Assembly (NCBI GenBank): GCA_017625155.1 | Contig: JAGALP010000007.1 | Span: 1 to 48,734, forward strand | Source: Paludibacteraceae bacterium | Lineage (GTDB): Bacteria > Bacteroidota > Bacteroidia > Bacteroidales > Paludibacteraceae | Length of the DNA stretch: 48,734 nucleotides | Direction: 5' to 3' | Shown: positions 8,098 to 15,685 of the stretch, piece after piece | How the letters are laid out: every line of letters starts with the position of its first letter | How positions within the stretch are numbered: the stretch's first letter is position 1 | The notes under the pieces: model-generated | The model's input: the letters and a program-made list of their open reading frames with translations, nothing else | Told to the model about the DNA's origin: nothing | Databases searched by the model: none | Program-made: the position numbers and the translations under genes

Positions 8098-8859
8098 ATG
8101 AAGCAAGTACGATTTGAAGAGAGCGAGGTGCCTTATCAGACACTGGCTCGTTTTGGTCTCACACAAGAGAAGATTGAAGACCTGCCCATGTGGGCGTTGG
8201 AAGATATTGGTCAGGGACGACGTTCACCGTTGCTGCCCATTCAGGTGAATAATGATGAGGGCGAGACATTGAAGAGCCGCACCCGATTTGCGTTGGTCCG
8301 TATGGAGGACGGCAAGGTGGATGTGGTCTTCTATCCGCAGTTGGAGAAATCACCATTGGAGGCTTTTACTCAGGAACAGCAGGAGGACTTGCTGGCTGGA
8401 AAGGCTATCCTTGCCGATGTTAAGGATGCTGATGGCAGGAGCAGCAAGGCTTTCGTGCAGATTGACACGGAGACCAATCAGGTGATGTCGGTACCTACGC
8501 CTGTCATCGGGCGCAACTTGGAGGTGCTGAAGGATGAACTGAAACTGAGTTCGGCAGAACTGACCGTGATGCAGAAGGGTGAGCCGCTCACGCTCATCAT
8601 GGAGGACGAACAGGTGACGGTGGGTATTGACCTGAACGATAAGACCGGCATAAGGATTAATCAAGGCGACAGTCAGAAGTGGAAGGAGAACACCAAGCGA
8701 GAGTGGGACAAATACACCTTCGGGTGCTATGGCTGTTGGGTAATGGGCGATGACGGTAATCTTGACTATGTGCCTGAAGAGGAATACACGGAAGAACTTT
8801 GGAATGAGCAGAAGAAGAATGGAGAGCGCAACCGCGCCTCTTTTTCCATGCACAAATAA
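8098..8859 (+). CDS. DUF4099/DUF3945-type protein
   Basis: A 253-residue soluble acidic protein. Its N-terminal half ('EVPYQTLARFGLTQEKIEDLP', then RSPLLPI) matches the DUF4099 style, and a later 'LNDKTGIRINQG' is the kind of motif found in DUF3945-associated proteins of Bacteroidales mobile elements. No catalytic residues are visible. It is first in the plus-strand block behind a clear promoter. Families of this sort sit next to DNA-processing genes in conjugative transposons, but their biochemical role is not established. A C-terminal Cys pair (GCYGCWVMG) is notable. Confidence 0.6.
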   Translation: MKQVRFEESEVPYQTLARFGLTQEKIEDLPMWALEDIGQGRRSPLLPIQVNNDEGETLKSRTRFALVRMEDGKVDVVFYPQLEKSPLEAFTQEQQEDLLAGKAILADVKDADGRSSKAFVQIDTETNQVMSVPTPVIGRNLEVLKDELKLSSAELTVMQKGEPLTLIMEDEQVTVGIDLNDKTGIRINQGDSQKWKENTKREWDKYTFGCYGCWVMGDDGNLDYVPEEEYTEELWNEQKKNGERNRASFSMHK

Positions 8860-8882
8860 TCTACACATAATATAATAAGTAT

Positions 8883-9107
8883 ATGGCATCAAATAAATAT
8901 TATCCAGAGGATGTGCTCGTCGAGAAGATACAGAGCGGCGAGTACGGTTGGTTGGAGTATGTCAACCATCATTCTGCTGAATGGCAGGAAGAATATGAGA
9001 GCTATTGTCTGAACAACGGACTCTGCATTTGTGAAGAGAGTGCGGAGCAGTTTGTCCATCACAAAGATGAGGAACTGGAGAAGGCAATAGAGAACGGTGA
9101 AGCATGA
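8883..9107 (+). CDS. Small acidic mobile-element protein, unknown function
   Basis: A 74-residue strongly acidic protein with the pattern 'IQSGEYGWLEYVNHHS' and a C-terminal 'LEKAIENGEA'. Similar short proteins accompany DUF4099/DUF3945 genes in Bacteroidales conjugative elements. It lies 23 bases after the previous gene and is presumably co-transcribed. No enzymatic motif is visible. The acidic helix content would fit a protein-protein adaptor or inhibitor, but that is only a guess. Confidence 0.55.
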   Translation: MASNKYYPEDVLVEKIQSGEYGWLEYVNHHSAEWQEEYESYCLNNGLCICEESAEQFVHHKDEELEKAIENGEA

Positions 9108-9144
9108 TAAATGAAGAGTGAAGAATGAAGAGTGAAGAATAAGT

Positions 9145-10740
9145 ATGGCGATAAGAAAGAATACGAATCCCCAACAGATGGACCTGCAACCAGAGATGCG
9201 TGACTTGCTCATGCGCAATGGTATGCAGGCTCATGTGGTGAGTAATGGCAGCGGCTATCAGCTTGTGGTGCAAGGGCATGACAGTCCGCTGCTTACCTAT
9301 AACATCACCGAGAAGCAGATGTTGGCTCTGACCGACTGGGGTACGAATCATGCCAACAAGTTAGCCTACAATACCTTTACGGGCATTGTGGGCAACGACT
9401 TCTATATGCCCAAGAACTTCGTTCATGCACGCAATGCCAACGGTCGTGTAGCTATGGGGCTGCACGGCTATCGTGTTGGTATCGGCGAGTATGGACGGAT
9501 GGGGCGCATCGATATGCCACCACCCTTTTTAGGTTGGACACCACGCAGTCAGGAGGGATTCCATCTTCGCAGAGTTGGAGGACGATTGTTCTTCCCCGAA
9601 GCCCCGATTGTGCCTGAACGTTGGGACGGCAGAATGAAGCCTGGCGAATTGCAGAGCGGCGGTTATGGGTTCTATTATAAGGGACAGCAACAGAGTTATA
9701 GCCCTCAGCAACAGGATGTGCTGAAAGATTTGGAGGGAATCATAATGCCTTCCATCAGCCGCACGAGAAGCACGGAGCCAGCCAAGCCTTATAAGGAACT
9801 GATTACCTCGCCTGTCTATTTCACCAATGAGAAGTGGCAGGAGTGTCTGGCATCGCATGGCATCATCATTGATGAGAATGCGAAGACGCTGACCATTCAG
9901 TCGAACAGCGTCAATGCCGACATGGTGTATGACCTGACAGATGAGGAACTGAAGAAACTCACCTCCAACTCCATCAAGGAAGTGCCCGTCGTTCAACGCT
10001 TGGAACTGCTGAATGGCATCATCAAGGACGACTTTGCTGACAAAATCCTGATGGACACACTGAATAGCAAGGAGCGCATCGACCTGCATCTGCATCCCGA
10101 ACTTGAACAGGAGTTGCAGCAGCGTCAGCAACAAGACGAGGAACGGTTGCTTCCGTTGGAAGAGGACGAGACTGTCAGACGTGACGTGTTGCAAGGCGAT
10201 GCCATGGTGAGAGGTGAAGACCTTGCCTTGATTAATGAGAACAAGGGTTGGTATCGTGAGGGAGCGCATGGGCGTGAAGTGAAAGTCGGTGACATCATGG
10301 TGGAGAAAGTGCCTCCGATGGAGGGAGATAAGAAAGGCGAAGATAAGTATCGCATGACCGCCATTATCAATGGAGAAGCCATCACGCACGAAATCAAGCA
10401 GAAGGACTACGACAAGTTCTTGGCGGTGGATGACTACCATCGCATGAAACTCTTCTCCAAGGTTTTCAGTGAAGTGGATATGAAGACACGCCCCGAAACC
10501 AACGCCGGACTGGGCACGAAGATATTGGCGGCTCTGACGGCAGGAGCAGTCGTTACAGCAGAGGTGGCGCATGACATAAGCCACCATCATCACCATCCAG
10601 CCCCGGAGTTCTATGCAGAGCATCATGGCGGTCCACGTCCTTACTTCAAACCGGGAGTGGATTCGCCACAGGAGATTGCGGCAAGGTACTTTGAGGCAGA
10701 AGCAAATCATGTTGCCACGGAGATAAGGAGAGGATATTAA
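9145..10740 (+). CDS. Large uncharacterised mobile-element protein
   Basis: This 531-residue protein has no signal peptide or membrane helix. The N-terminal 200 residues are Gly/Tyr/Arg-rich ('RVGIGEYGRMGRIDMPPPFLG'). A central acidic, Gln-rich stretch (about 305-330) separates it from a beta-rich C-terminal part. Near residue 475 a hydrophobic Ala-rich segment (TKILAALTAGAVVTAEVAHD) is followed by an unusual 'SHHHHHP' run that could bind metal. The preceding 40 bases contain a short tandem repeat (GTGAAGAATGAAGA). It sits in the core operon before the primase. I do not recognise a named family. Confidence 0.55.
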   Translation: MAIRKNTNPQQMDLQPEMRDLLMRNGMQAHVVSNGSGYQLVVQGHDSPLLTYNITEKQMLALTDWGTNHANKLAYNTFTGIVGNDFYMPKNFVHARNANGRVAMGLHGYRVGIGEYGRMGRIDMPPPFLGWTPRSQEGFHLRRVGGRLFFPEAPIVPERWDGRMKPGELQSGGYGFYYKGQQQSYSPQQQDVLKDLEGIIMPSISRTRSTEPAKPYKELITSPVYFTNEKWQECLASHGIIIDENAKTLTIQSNSVNADMVYDLTDEELKKLTSNSIKEVPVVQRLELLNGIIKDDFADKILMDTLNSKERIDLHLHPELEQELQQRQQQDEERLLPLEEDETVRRDVLQGDAMVRGEDLALINENKGWYREGAHGREVKVGDIMVEKVPPMEGDKKGEDKYRMTAIINGEAITHEIKQKDYDKFLAVDDYHRMKLFSKVFSEVDMKTRPETNAGLGTKILAALTAGAVVTAEVAHDISHHHHHPAPEFYAEHHGGPRPYFKPGVDSPQEIAARYFEAEANHVATEIRRGY

Positions 10741-10770
10741 CAATGTATAATTTACAATTTATAATTTATA

Positions 10771-11913
10771 ATGAGTAGTGAACTGACATACGATGACTTT
10801 CTGGACAGGTTGAGCATACAGGAAGTACTGGTGGACGCAGGGTATCATCTGAACAAGAGAGATGGCTTGCGTTATCCGTCGTATGTGCGTACTGACAGTG
10901 AGGGCAGACGGGTGCGTGGTGATAAGTTCATTGTCACGCAGAATGGGAAATGTTGCTTCCAACCACCGCAGCAGAAGGTGTATAATGTCATTTCGTTCAT
11001 CAAGGAGCATCCAGAAATGTTTTCAGAGAACAAGGTGGGAATGTCTCCTGACCGACTCGTCAACCTCGTCTGCAACCGACTGCTCAACCAACCCATAGAG
11101 GACAGACCATCGAAGATTACAGAACCAAGAAAGGACGGAAAGCCATTCAACCTGAATGACTACGACATCCACAAGTTCAATCCGCAGGACAGGGAAACGC
11201 AGAAAAGGTTTTATCCCTATTTTAAGTTCCGAGGCATCGACCTCTATACGCAGTATGCTTTTCATCGGCATTTCTGTCTGGCTACTAAGCATCGGACGGA
11301 TGGACTTACCTTTGCCAACCTTGCCTTTCCGCTTGTACTGCCCAAGACACCCGACAAGACTGTGGGCTTTGAGGAACGAGGACGACCGAAGATGGACGGT
11401 AGCGGCGGTTACAAGGGCAAGGCAGAAGGAAGCAACAGCAGTGAAGGACTGTGGATTGCCAACCTCACGGGCGAGCCGTTGGATAAAGCAAGCGAAATTG
11501 TATGGTTTGAGAGTGCCTACGATGCCATGGCAGAGTATCAGATAAATCCTGTAAAGATGGTGTATGTATCTACGGGCGGCACACCCACCGAGGGACAGAT
11601 GCGAGGACTTCTGTCCGTTACTCCCAACGCACGGCACTATTTGGGTTTTGACAAGGACGATGCAGGGCGGCAGTTTGTTGCAAACTTCAGGAAGGTGGCA
11701 GCAGAGATGGGCTTCCGTCACGAGCATGTGCAAGCCTATCATCCATTGGGTTGCTACAAGGACTGGAACGATGCGCTGCTCAACAAGAAATCAGCAGAAC
11801 TGATTGCCAAGGGCGAACCAGATACCTTCGACTATGCCGAGTTTATCGCAGCCGGCAAGGCAGAGAAACAAAGGGAAAAAGAAGAAAAGAACACATATCA
11901 TAGAAGCGTATGA
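10771..11913 (+). CDS. Toprim-domain DNA primase (mobile-element type)
   Basis: A 380-residue protein. Residues 1-70 form a small N-terminal domain seen in DUF3991/Toprim primases of Bacteroidales elements ('IQEVLVDAGYHLNKRDGLRYP'). The Toprim fold occupies about 235-330, with the catalytic Glu in 'VWFESAYDAMAEY' and the DxD motif in 'YLGFDKDDAGRQF'. Such primases prime the complementary strand after single-stranded transfer. There is no N-terminal CHC2 zinc finger of the DnaG pattern. The stop overlaps the next start by ATGA. It is preceded by a low-complexity TATAATTTA-like spacer. Confidence 0.8.
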   Translation: MSSELTYDDFLDRLSIQEVLVDAGYHLNKRDGLRYPSYVRTDSEGRRVRGDKFIVTQNGKCCFQPPQQKVYNVISFIKEHPEMFSENKVGMSPDRLVNLVCNRLLNQPIEDRPSKITEPRKDGKPFNLNDYDIHKFNPQDRETQKRFYPYFKFRGIDLYTQYAFHRHFCLATKHRTDGLTFANLAFPLVLPKTPDKTVGFEERGRPKMDGSGGYKGKAEGSNSSEGLWIANLTGEPLDKASEIVWFESAYDAMAEYQINPVKMVYVSTGGTPTEGQMRGLLSVTPNARHYLGFDKDDAGRQFVANFRKVAAEMGFRHEHVQAYHPLGCYKDWNDALLNKKSAELIAKGEPDTFDYAEFIAAGKAEKQREKEEKNTYHRSV

Positions 11914-12395
11914 GACAAGAAGATAATAGCATCATCACCTTGTGCCCCAGCATCGGACAGTTTTTCATCAACGAACTGCCTCTGTTGCTGTTGTGCGTGG
12001 CAATGCTCCTAATCGGAGGATTGCCCGGTTGTGCATATAGTACCCTGTTGCTTGTCTTCAGCCTCCTGTTCTCCCTCTGTTTACTCTACCGATTCATCTA
12101 TCTGAGGAGTATCCGCTACCATATCGGGAGCGAGCAACTCATCTGTGAGCACGGAGTGTTTCAGCGGAGCGTGAACTACATGGAGTTGTACCGAGTGGTG
12201 GACTTTGCCGAGCATCAGACATTGATACAACAGTTATGCGGACTGAAAAGCGTGACCGTGTTGTCGATGGATAGAACGACACCGAAACTGGAAATGACCG
12301 GCATCAGCAACAGCTATGACGTGGTGAGTGTGATACGAACAAGAGTAGAAACGAACAAACGAAGAAAGGGCGTATATGAGATTACGAATAGATAA
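11910..12395 (+). CDS. Membrane protein with bacterial PH domain
   Basis: The 161-residue protein has two hydrophobic helices (about 22-42 and 46-68) and then a bPH2-type domain: 'YHIGSEQLICEHGVFQRSV', 'YMELYRVVDFAEHQTLIQQ', 'KSVTVLSMDRTTPKLEM'. PH-like domains of the YdbS/YdbT kind sit at the membrane; the substrate or partner is unknown. Translation is coupled to the primase (ATGA overlap) and to the next gene (20-base overlap), so it is produced together with DNA-processing and exported proteins. I infer a structural role at the transfer site. Confidence 0.75.
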   Translation: MRQEDNSIITLCPSIGQFFINELPLLLLCVAMLLIGGLPGCAYSTLLLVFSLLFSLCLLYRFIYLRSIRYHIGSEQLICEHGVFQRSVNYMELYRVVDFAEHQTLIQQLCGLKSVTVLSMDRTTPKLEMTGISNSYDVVSVIRTRVETNKRRKGVYEITNR

Positions 12396-13077
12396 GATTT
12401 GGTTCATTGTCGTGGCATTGGTACTGAGCGTGCCGTCAGCCCATGCACAGATTGTGACTGCCAACCCTTTGGAATGGATGGCATTAGCAGAGGGCAACGA
12501 AGCCATCAACGGTGAGATAGAGAAGGAAATCAAAGGTCAGACCAAGACTGCCCTGTTGCAGAATACCATCGCCGCAGAGTTCACCAAGATACACGAATGG
12601 GAGAAGAAGTACAACAGTTATCTGAAAACCGCCAGTGGTTATGCCTCTTCCCTCAAAGCCTGTACCTATCTGTACGACGATGGAGTGAAGATATTCATCA
12701 CCTTGTGTAAGATGCGCAAGGCCATCAACAATAATCCGCAAGGCATCGTTGCCACCCTCTCGATGAACAACCTGTATATGGAGACCGCCACGGAATTGGT
12801 GTCCGTCTTCACACTGCTGAAAGATGCAGTCGCCAAAGGAGGCAAAGAGAACATGCTGACTGGTGCGGAAAGGAGCAAGACGCTGTGGGCACTGAACGAC
12901 AAGCTGAGTGCCTTCAGCAAGAAGCTGCATCGTCTTTATCTGTCTATACGATATTACACCATGACCGATGTGTGGAACGGCGTGACGGCAGGGATGATAG
13001 ACCGAAGCAATGGAGAGATAGCCACCCAAGCCCTTAGCAGATGGCGCAGAGCAGGACGTATGACCATCAGTGATTAA
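12376..13077 (+). CDS. Secreted helical protein, paralogue 1
   Basis: A 233-residue protein with an N-terminal signal (ends 'PSAHAQ') and an otherwise all-helical mature part. It is a paralogue of the next gene: both share 'TKTALLQNTIA/KVMLLQSTGH', 'EWEKKYNSYLKTA/LQREFNNYLDSF' and the C-terminal 'YYTMTDVWNGV/KYTTMGDVWMEI' signature ending in 'A..RWRRAGR/RRWKQVG'. Such tandem exported proteins are typical of Bacteroidales transfer loci and are sometimes annotated only as plasmid transfer protein. Probably periplasmic. No enzyme motif. Confidence 0.6.
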   Translation: MRLRIDKIWFIVVALVLSVPSAHAQIVTANPLEWMALAEGNEAINGEIEKEIKGQTKTALLQNTIAAEFTKIHEWEKKYNSYLKTASGYASSLKACTYLYDDGVKIFITLCKMRKAINNNPQGIVATLSMNNLYMETATELVSVFTLLKDAVAKGGKENMLTGAERSKTLWALNDKLSAFSKKLHRLYLSIRYYTMTDVWNGVTAGMIDRSNGEIATQALSRWRRAGRMTISD

Positions 13078-13094
13078 CGATAAAGGAATCAGTC

Positions 13095-13778
13095 ATGAAG
13101 TATTTCATATCAATTGCCATTTTTATGTTTATATCATCTTTTGCAGGAGTGCGGGCGCAGAACGACCCGACTCTTGCGGGGATGATTCTGATGTACACCA
13201 ACAAGGCGGAGAAAGAACTGAAGAATCAGGAGAAAGTGATGCTGCTACAATCCACCGGCCATATCTGGACCAAGGAGGAAGTGGAAGCCACTACCGACCT
13301 GCAGCGGGAGTTCAACAACTATCTGGACTCCTTCCGTTCCATCGTCAGCTATGCCGCACAGATATATGGTTTCTATCACGAGATAGGTCAGTTGGTGGAC
13401 AATATGGGTGGATTGGTGGCGCAGTTGGATGCCCATCCTGCCAACGGACTTGCCGTAGCCCTGTCAGCCAAGCGCAACAAGATATACCGCGAGCTGATTA
13501 TGAACAGCATCGAGATAGTTAATGACATACGCACGGTATGCCTGTCGGGCAACAAGATGACCGAGAAGGAGCGTGTGGAGATAGTCTTCGGCATCCGACC
13601 CAAACTGAAGAAGATGAACAAGCAGTTGAAGCGACTGACGAGGGCGGTGAAATACACCACCATGGGCGATGTTTGGATGGAGATAGACGAAGGGGCAAGA
13701 CCCACCAAAGCGAACAAAGCCGAGATAGCAGCGGCTGCCAAGAGGCGGTGGAAGCAGGTGGGCAAGAACGTAAACTGA
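13095..13778 (+). CDS. Secreted helical protein, paralogue 2
   Basis: A 227-residue paralogue of the preceding gene, 17 bases downstream. The signal peptide ends near 'SFAGVRAQ'. The mature part is helical, with 'LQREFNNYLDSFRSIVSYA', a Lys-rich 'PKLKKMNKQLKRLTRAVKY' stretch and a basic C-terminus. Tandem duplication with divergence suggests a hetero-oligomer or a repeating periplasmic component. The 93 bases to the next gene contain no promoter I recognise. Confidence 0.6.
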   Translation: MKYFISIAIFMFISSFAGVRAQNDPTLAGMILMYTNKAEKELKNQEKVMLLQSTGHIWTKEEVEATTDLQREFNNYLDSFRSIVSYAAQIYGFYHEIGQLVDNMGGLVAQLDAHPANGLAVALSAKRNKIYRELIMNSIEIVNDIRTVCLSGNKMTEKERVEIVFGIRPKLKKMNKQLKRLTRAVKYTTMGDVWMEIDEGARPTKANKAEIAAAAKRRWKQVGKNVN

Positions 13779-13871
13779 TGGAGCAGCGAGAGCAGAGCCG
13801 AACTTGTTCGAGCTATGCCGAGTCGTGACAGAAGAAGACGAAGTCAAACCGTGATTAAAAAACGATAAGAT

Positions 13872-14534
13872 ATGGGATTTTGGAGTTCATTATTGAAATA
13901 TGGTGGCAAGGCGGCACGAGGTACTGGCCATGTCATCGGAGTAACTGGAAAGACCTTAGGCAGTGCGGCACTCCACCCGCAACGCACCCTTATGGGAGCC
14001 GGCAAGGCTATGCAGACGGCCGCAGTGGGTAGTGCCGCAGGCTATGTGACATGGGAGAAGCTGACCACAGACAAGAGCGTGGCACGCATCGTAGGTGATG
14101 CTGTCATCGGCGAGAATGCCACGGAAGCGGTGGCACAAACCGCCAACGATGTGCAACGTCTGACGGGCAAGGCTGGTGAAGCCGTTGATGCGGTGAACAC
14201 TGTAGCCGGAAAGATGGACACCCAGTTCAGCGGCATCAGTGATTTCTTTAGGAATATGTTCGGAGGCGTAGGATGCGACATGATAGGCAATCTCTTTGGC
14301 AATATCGGCAAGGGCAACGTGTCGGGTATGAGCATCGTCGGACTGGTGGCTGCCGCCTTCATGGTATTCGGACGCTTTGGTTGGATGAGCAAGATTGCGG
14401 GTGCCCTGCTTGGAGCGATGATCATCGGGAACAATTCTAAGGTGGCGCAAACTCTGCCTAACAGAGGCGGTACGTCTTCACATGGGCAGAACATGAAAGA
14501 AGCAGAGACCCAAAGCAGAGGGATGAAACGATAA
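13872..14534 (+). CDS. Gly/Ala-rich membrane-associated protein
   Basis: A 220-residue protein rich in Gly and Ala. An amphipathic N-terminal half with many 'GKAARGTGHVIGVTGKT'-like turns precedes an Asn/Gly segment and one strongly hydrophobic stretch at about 155-188 ('GMSIVGLVAAAFMVFGRFGW', then a second short helix). The hydrophilic C-terminal tail is disordered. No family recognised. Its position between exported paralogues and an M23-like protein suggests part of the envelope-spanning machinery. Confidence 0.55.
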   Translation: MGFWSSLLKYGGKAARGTGHVIGVTGKTLGSAALHPQRTLMGAGKAMQTAAVGSAAGYVTWEKLTTDKSVARIVGDAVIGENATEAVAQTANDVQRLTGKAGEAVDAVNTVAGKMDTQFSGISDFFRNMFGGVGCDMIGNLFGNIGKGNVSGMSIVGLVAAAFMVFGRFGWMSKIAGALLGAMIIGNNSKVAQTLPNRGGTSSHGQNMKEAETQSRGMKR

Positions 14535-14549
14535 CCAATATACAGTGAT

Positions 14550-15371
14550 ATGAGATATACAGAAGAAATGATACTGCGCTCATCGAGCGGCTACTGTATG
14601 CCGTTTGAGGAGCCTATAAAGCAGGACGTGCAGATGTCCTTGGGTTACGGAGAGCAGAAAAATCCCGTGACGGGAGAAACATTCTTCCATCACGGCATAG
14701 ACTTCTCAGTGAACCATTACCTGCTGTCGGCGGTGGCAACGGGAACCGTCTCTGCCATTGGGTCGGACGCGGAGCATGGCATCTACCAGACCATCCGCTA
14801 CGGCAAATACGAAGTGACTTACAGGCATCTCTCCAATGTCTTCGCCAACTTCTCCCAAAGCGTCAAGGCCGGTCAGACCATCGCCATCAGTGGCGACCTG
14901 CTGCACATGGAGGTGAGGTTTGACGGAGAGGAAATCAATCCGTTGGAGTTCCTCATCATGCTCTACGGCAATATCAAGGCATTGGAGCACAATTCCCAAA
15001 TGGGCATCAATGAACTGGACATGAACATCCCTTCACCCTACGACACCGACCGTCAGGAGATAGAGGCATTGATGCTCCGCTTCCTTCCCTCCTACTTCGA
15101 GGACCTTCAACAAGGAGCATACTCTCTGCCCGAACATACGGAGCAGTCGTTGAGAAACATCTTCTCGTTGGGAGCGAGCAAGCATTATTTCTACGAGACC
15201 ATGCCGAGCATGGCTAATCCCTTGGGCATCGGCAACCGCTGTATGCCTTTGGCGACTAAGGTGCAGAACCTGCTCATTGCCGACTTTCTCAACTATCTTG
15301 CCATGCGACATCAGGTATATCTCTCCACGATGGACGAGGTGTTAAAAAAAAACTCCAAGAGCAAGCCCTGA
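14550..15371 (+). CDS. Degenerate M23-like protein, zero-frame product
   Basis: 273 residues. Residues 30-130 are a LytM/M23-like fold: 'MSLGYGEQKNPVTGE', 'FHHGIDFSVN' (HxxxD), and 'SGDLLHMEVRF', where the usual HLHF is changed to LHME, so only one of the two distal ligands remains. It may be structural rather than catalytic. The C-terminal half is helical. Zero-frame translation stops seven codons after an A9 run, whereas the -1 frame continues for about 105 more codons without an ATG (see 15344 and 15354), so the intended product may be about 375 residues. Confidence 0.65.
   Translation: MRYTEEMILRSSSGYCMPFEEPIKQDVQMSLGYGEQKNPVTGETFFHHGIDFSVNHYLLSAVATGTVSAIGSDAEHGIYQTIRYGKYEVTYRHLSNVFANFSQSVKAGQTIAISGDLLHMEVRFDGEEINPLEFLIMLYGNIKALEHNSQMGINELDMNIPSPYDTDRQEIEALMLRFLPSYFEDLQQGAYSLPEHTEQSLRNIFSLGASKHYFYETMPSMANPLGIGNRCMPLATKVQNLLIADFLNYLAMRHQVYLSTMDEVLKKNSKSKP
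15344..15353 (+). promoter_or_regulatory. A9C slippery tract, candidate -1 frameshift site
   Basis: In the zero frame the codons are TTA AAA AAA AAC, containing the X XXY YYZ heptamer A AAA AAC. A -1 shift here joins the upstream M23-like protein to the open downstream frame. Transcript slippage, mutation or a homopolymer sequencing error would look the same. Confidence 0.45.
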
Positions 15372-15676
15372 CGCATGACGGCATCATCGACCCTCTTGCC
15401 GACTTGGACGTGGATATCCAGAGCTTCGACATTCCGAGGATAGTGAGCGTCTATCCCGACCGGGCTGGCGTGAGATGGTGGACAAAGGCATGGTTCAATG
15501 GTAAGGAAGAGGGGGAACCCTCCGTGGAGATTGAGGAACGTATGGCCGTGCAGTTCATCCACTGCCAAGTGGACAAGGACGCATGGTTGGAGGAACACTA
15601 TCCTAAGCAGATGGAGATATATCACAATGCCATCGAGCAGACAAAGGAACAGATATTACAGCAGTATAATATATAA
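15354..15676 (+). CDS. -1 frame extension of the M23-like protein
   Basis: The frame entered by a -1 shift encodes about 107 residues starting LQEQALTHDGIIDPLADLD and continuing 'SFDIPRIVSVYPDRAGVRWW', 'AVQFIHCQVDKDAWLEEHYP', ending 'ILQQYNI'. It looks like genuine protein: even composition, codon use like its neighbours, and it ends 9 bases before the next gene's start. The only in-frame initiator is a weak TTG at 15404, so independent translation is unlikely. I infer that it is the C-terminal domain of the preceding protein. Function unknown. Confidence 0.55.
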
Positions 15677-15685
15677 ACAAGGTAT

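Noticed and set aside
9529-10743. A 404-codon minus-strand frame
   Set aside because: Antisense to the 531-residue core-operon gene, with a His/Leu/Cys-rich composition typical of complementary-strand frames.
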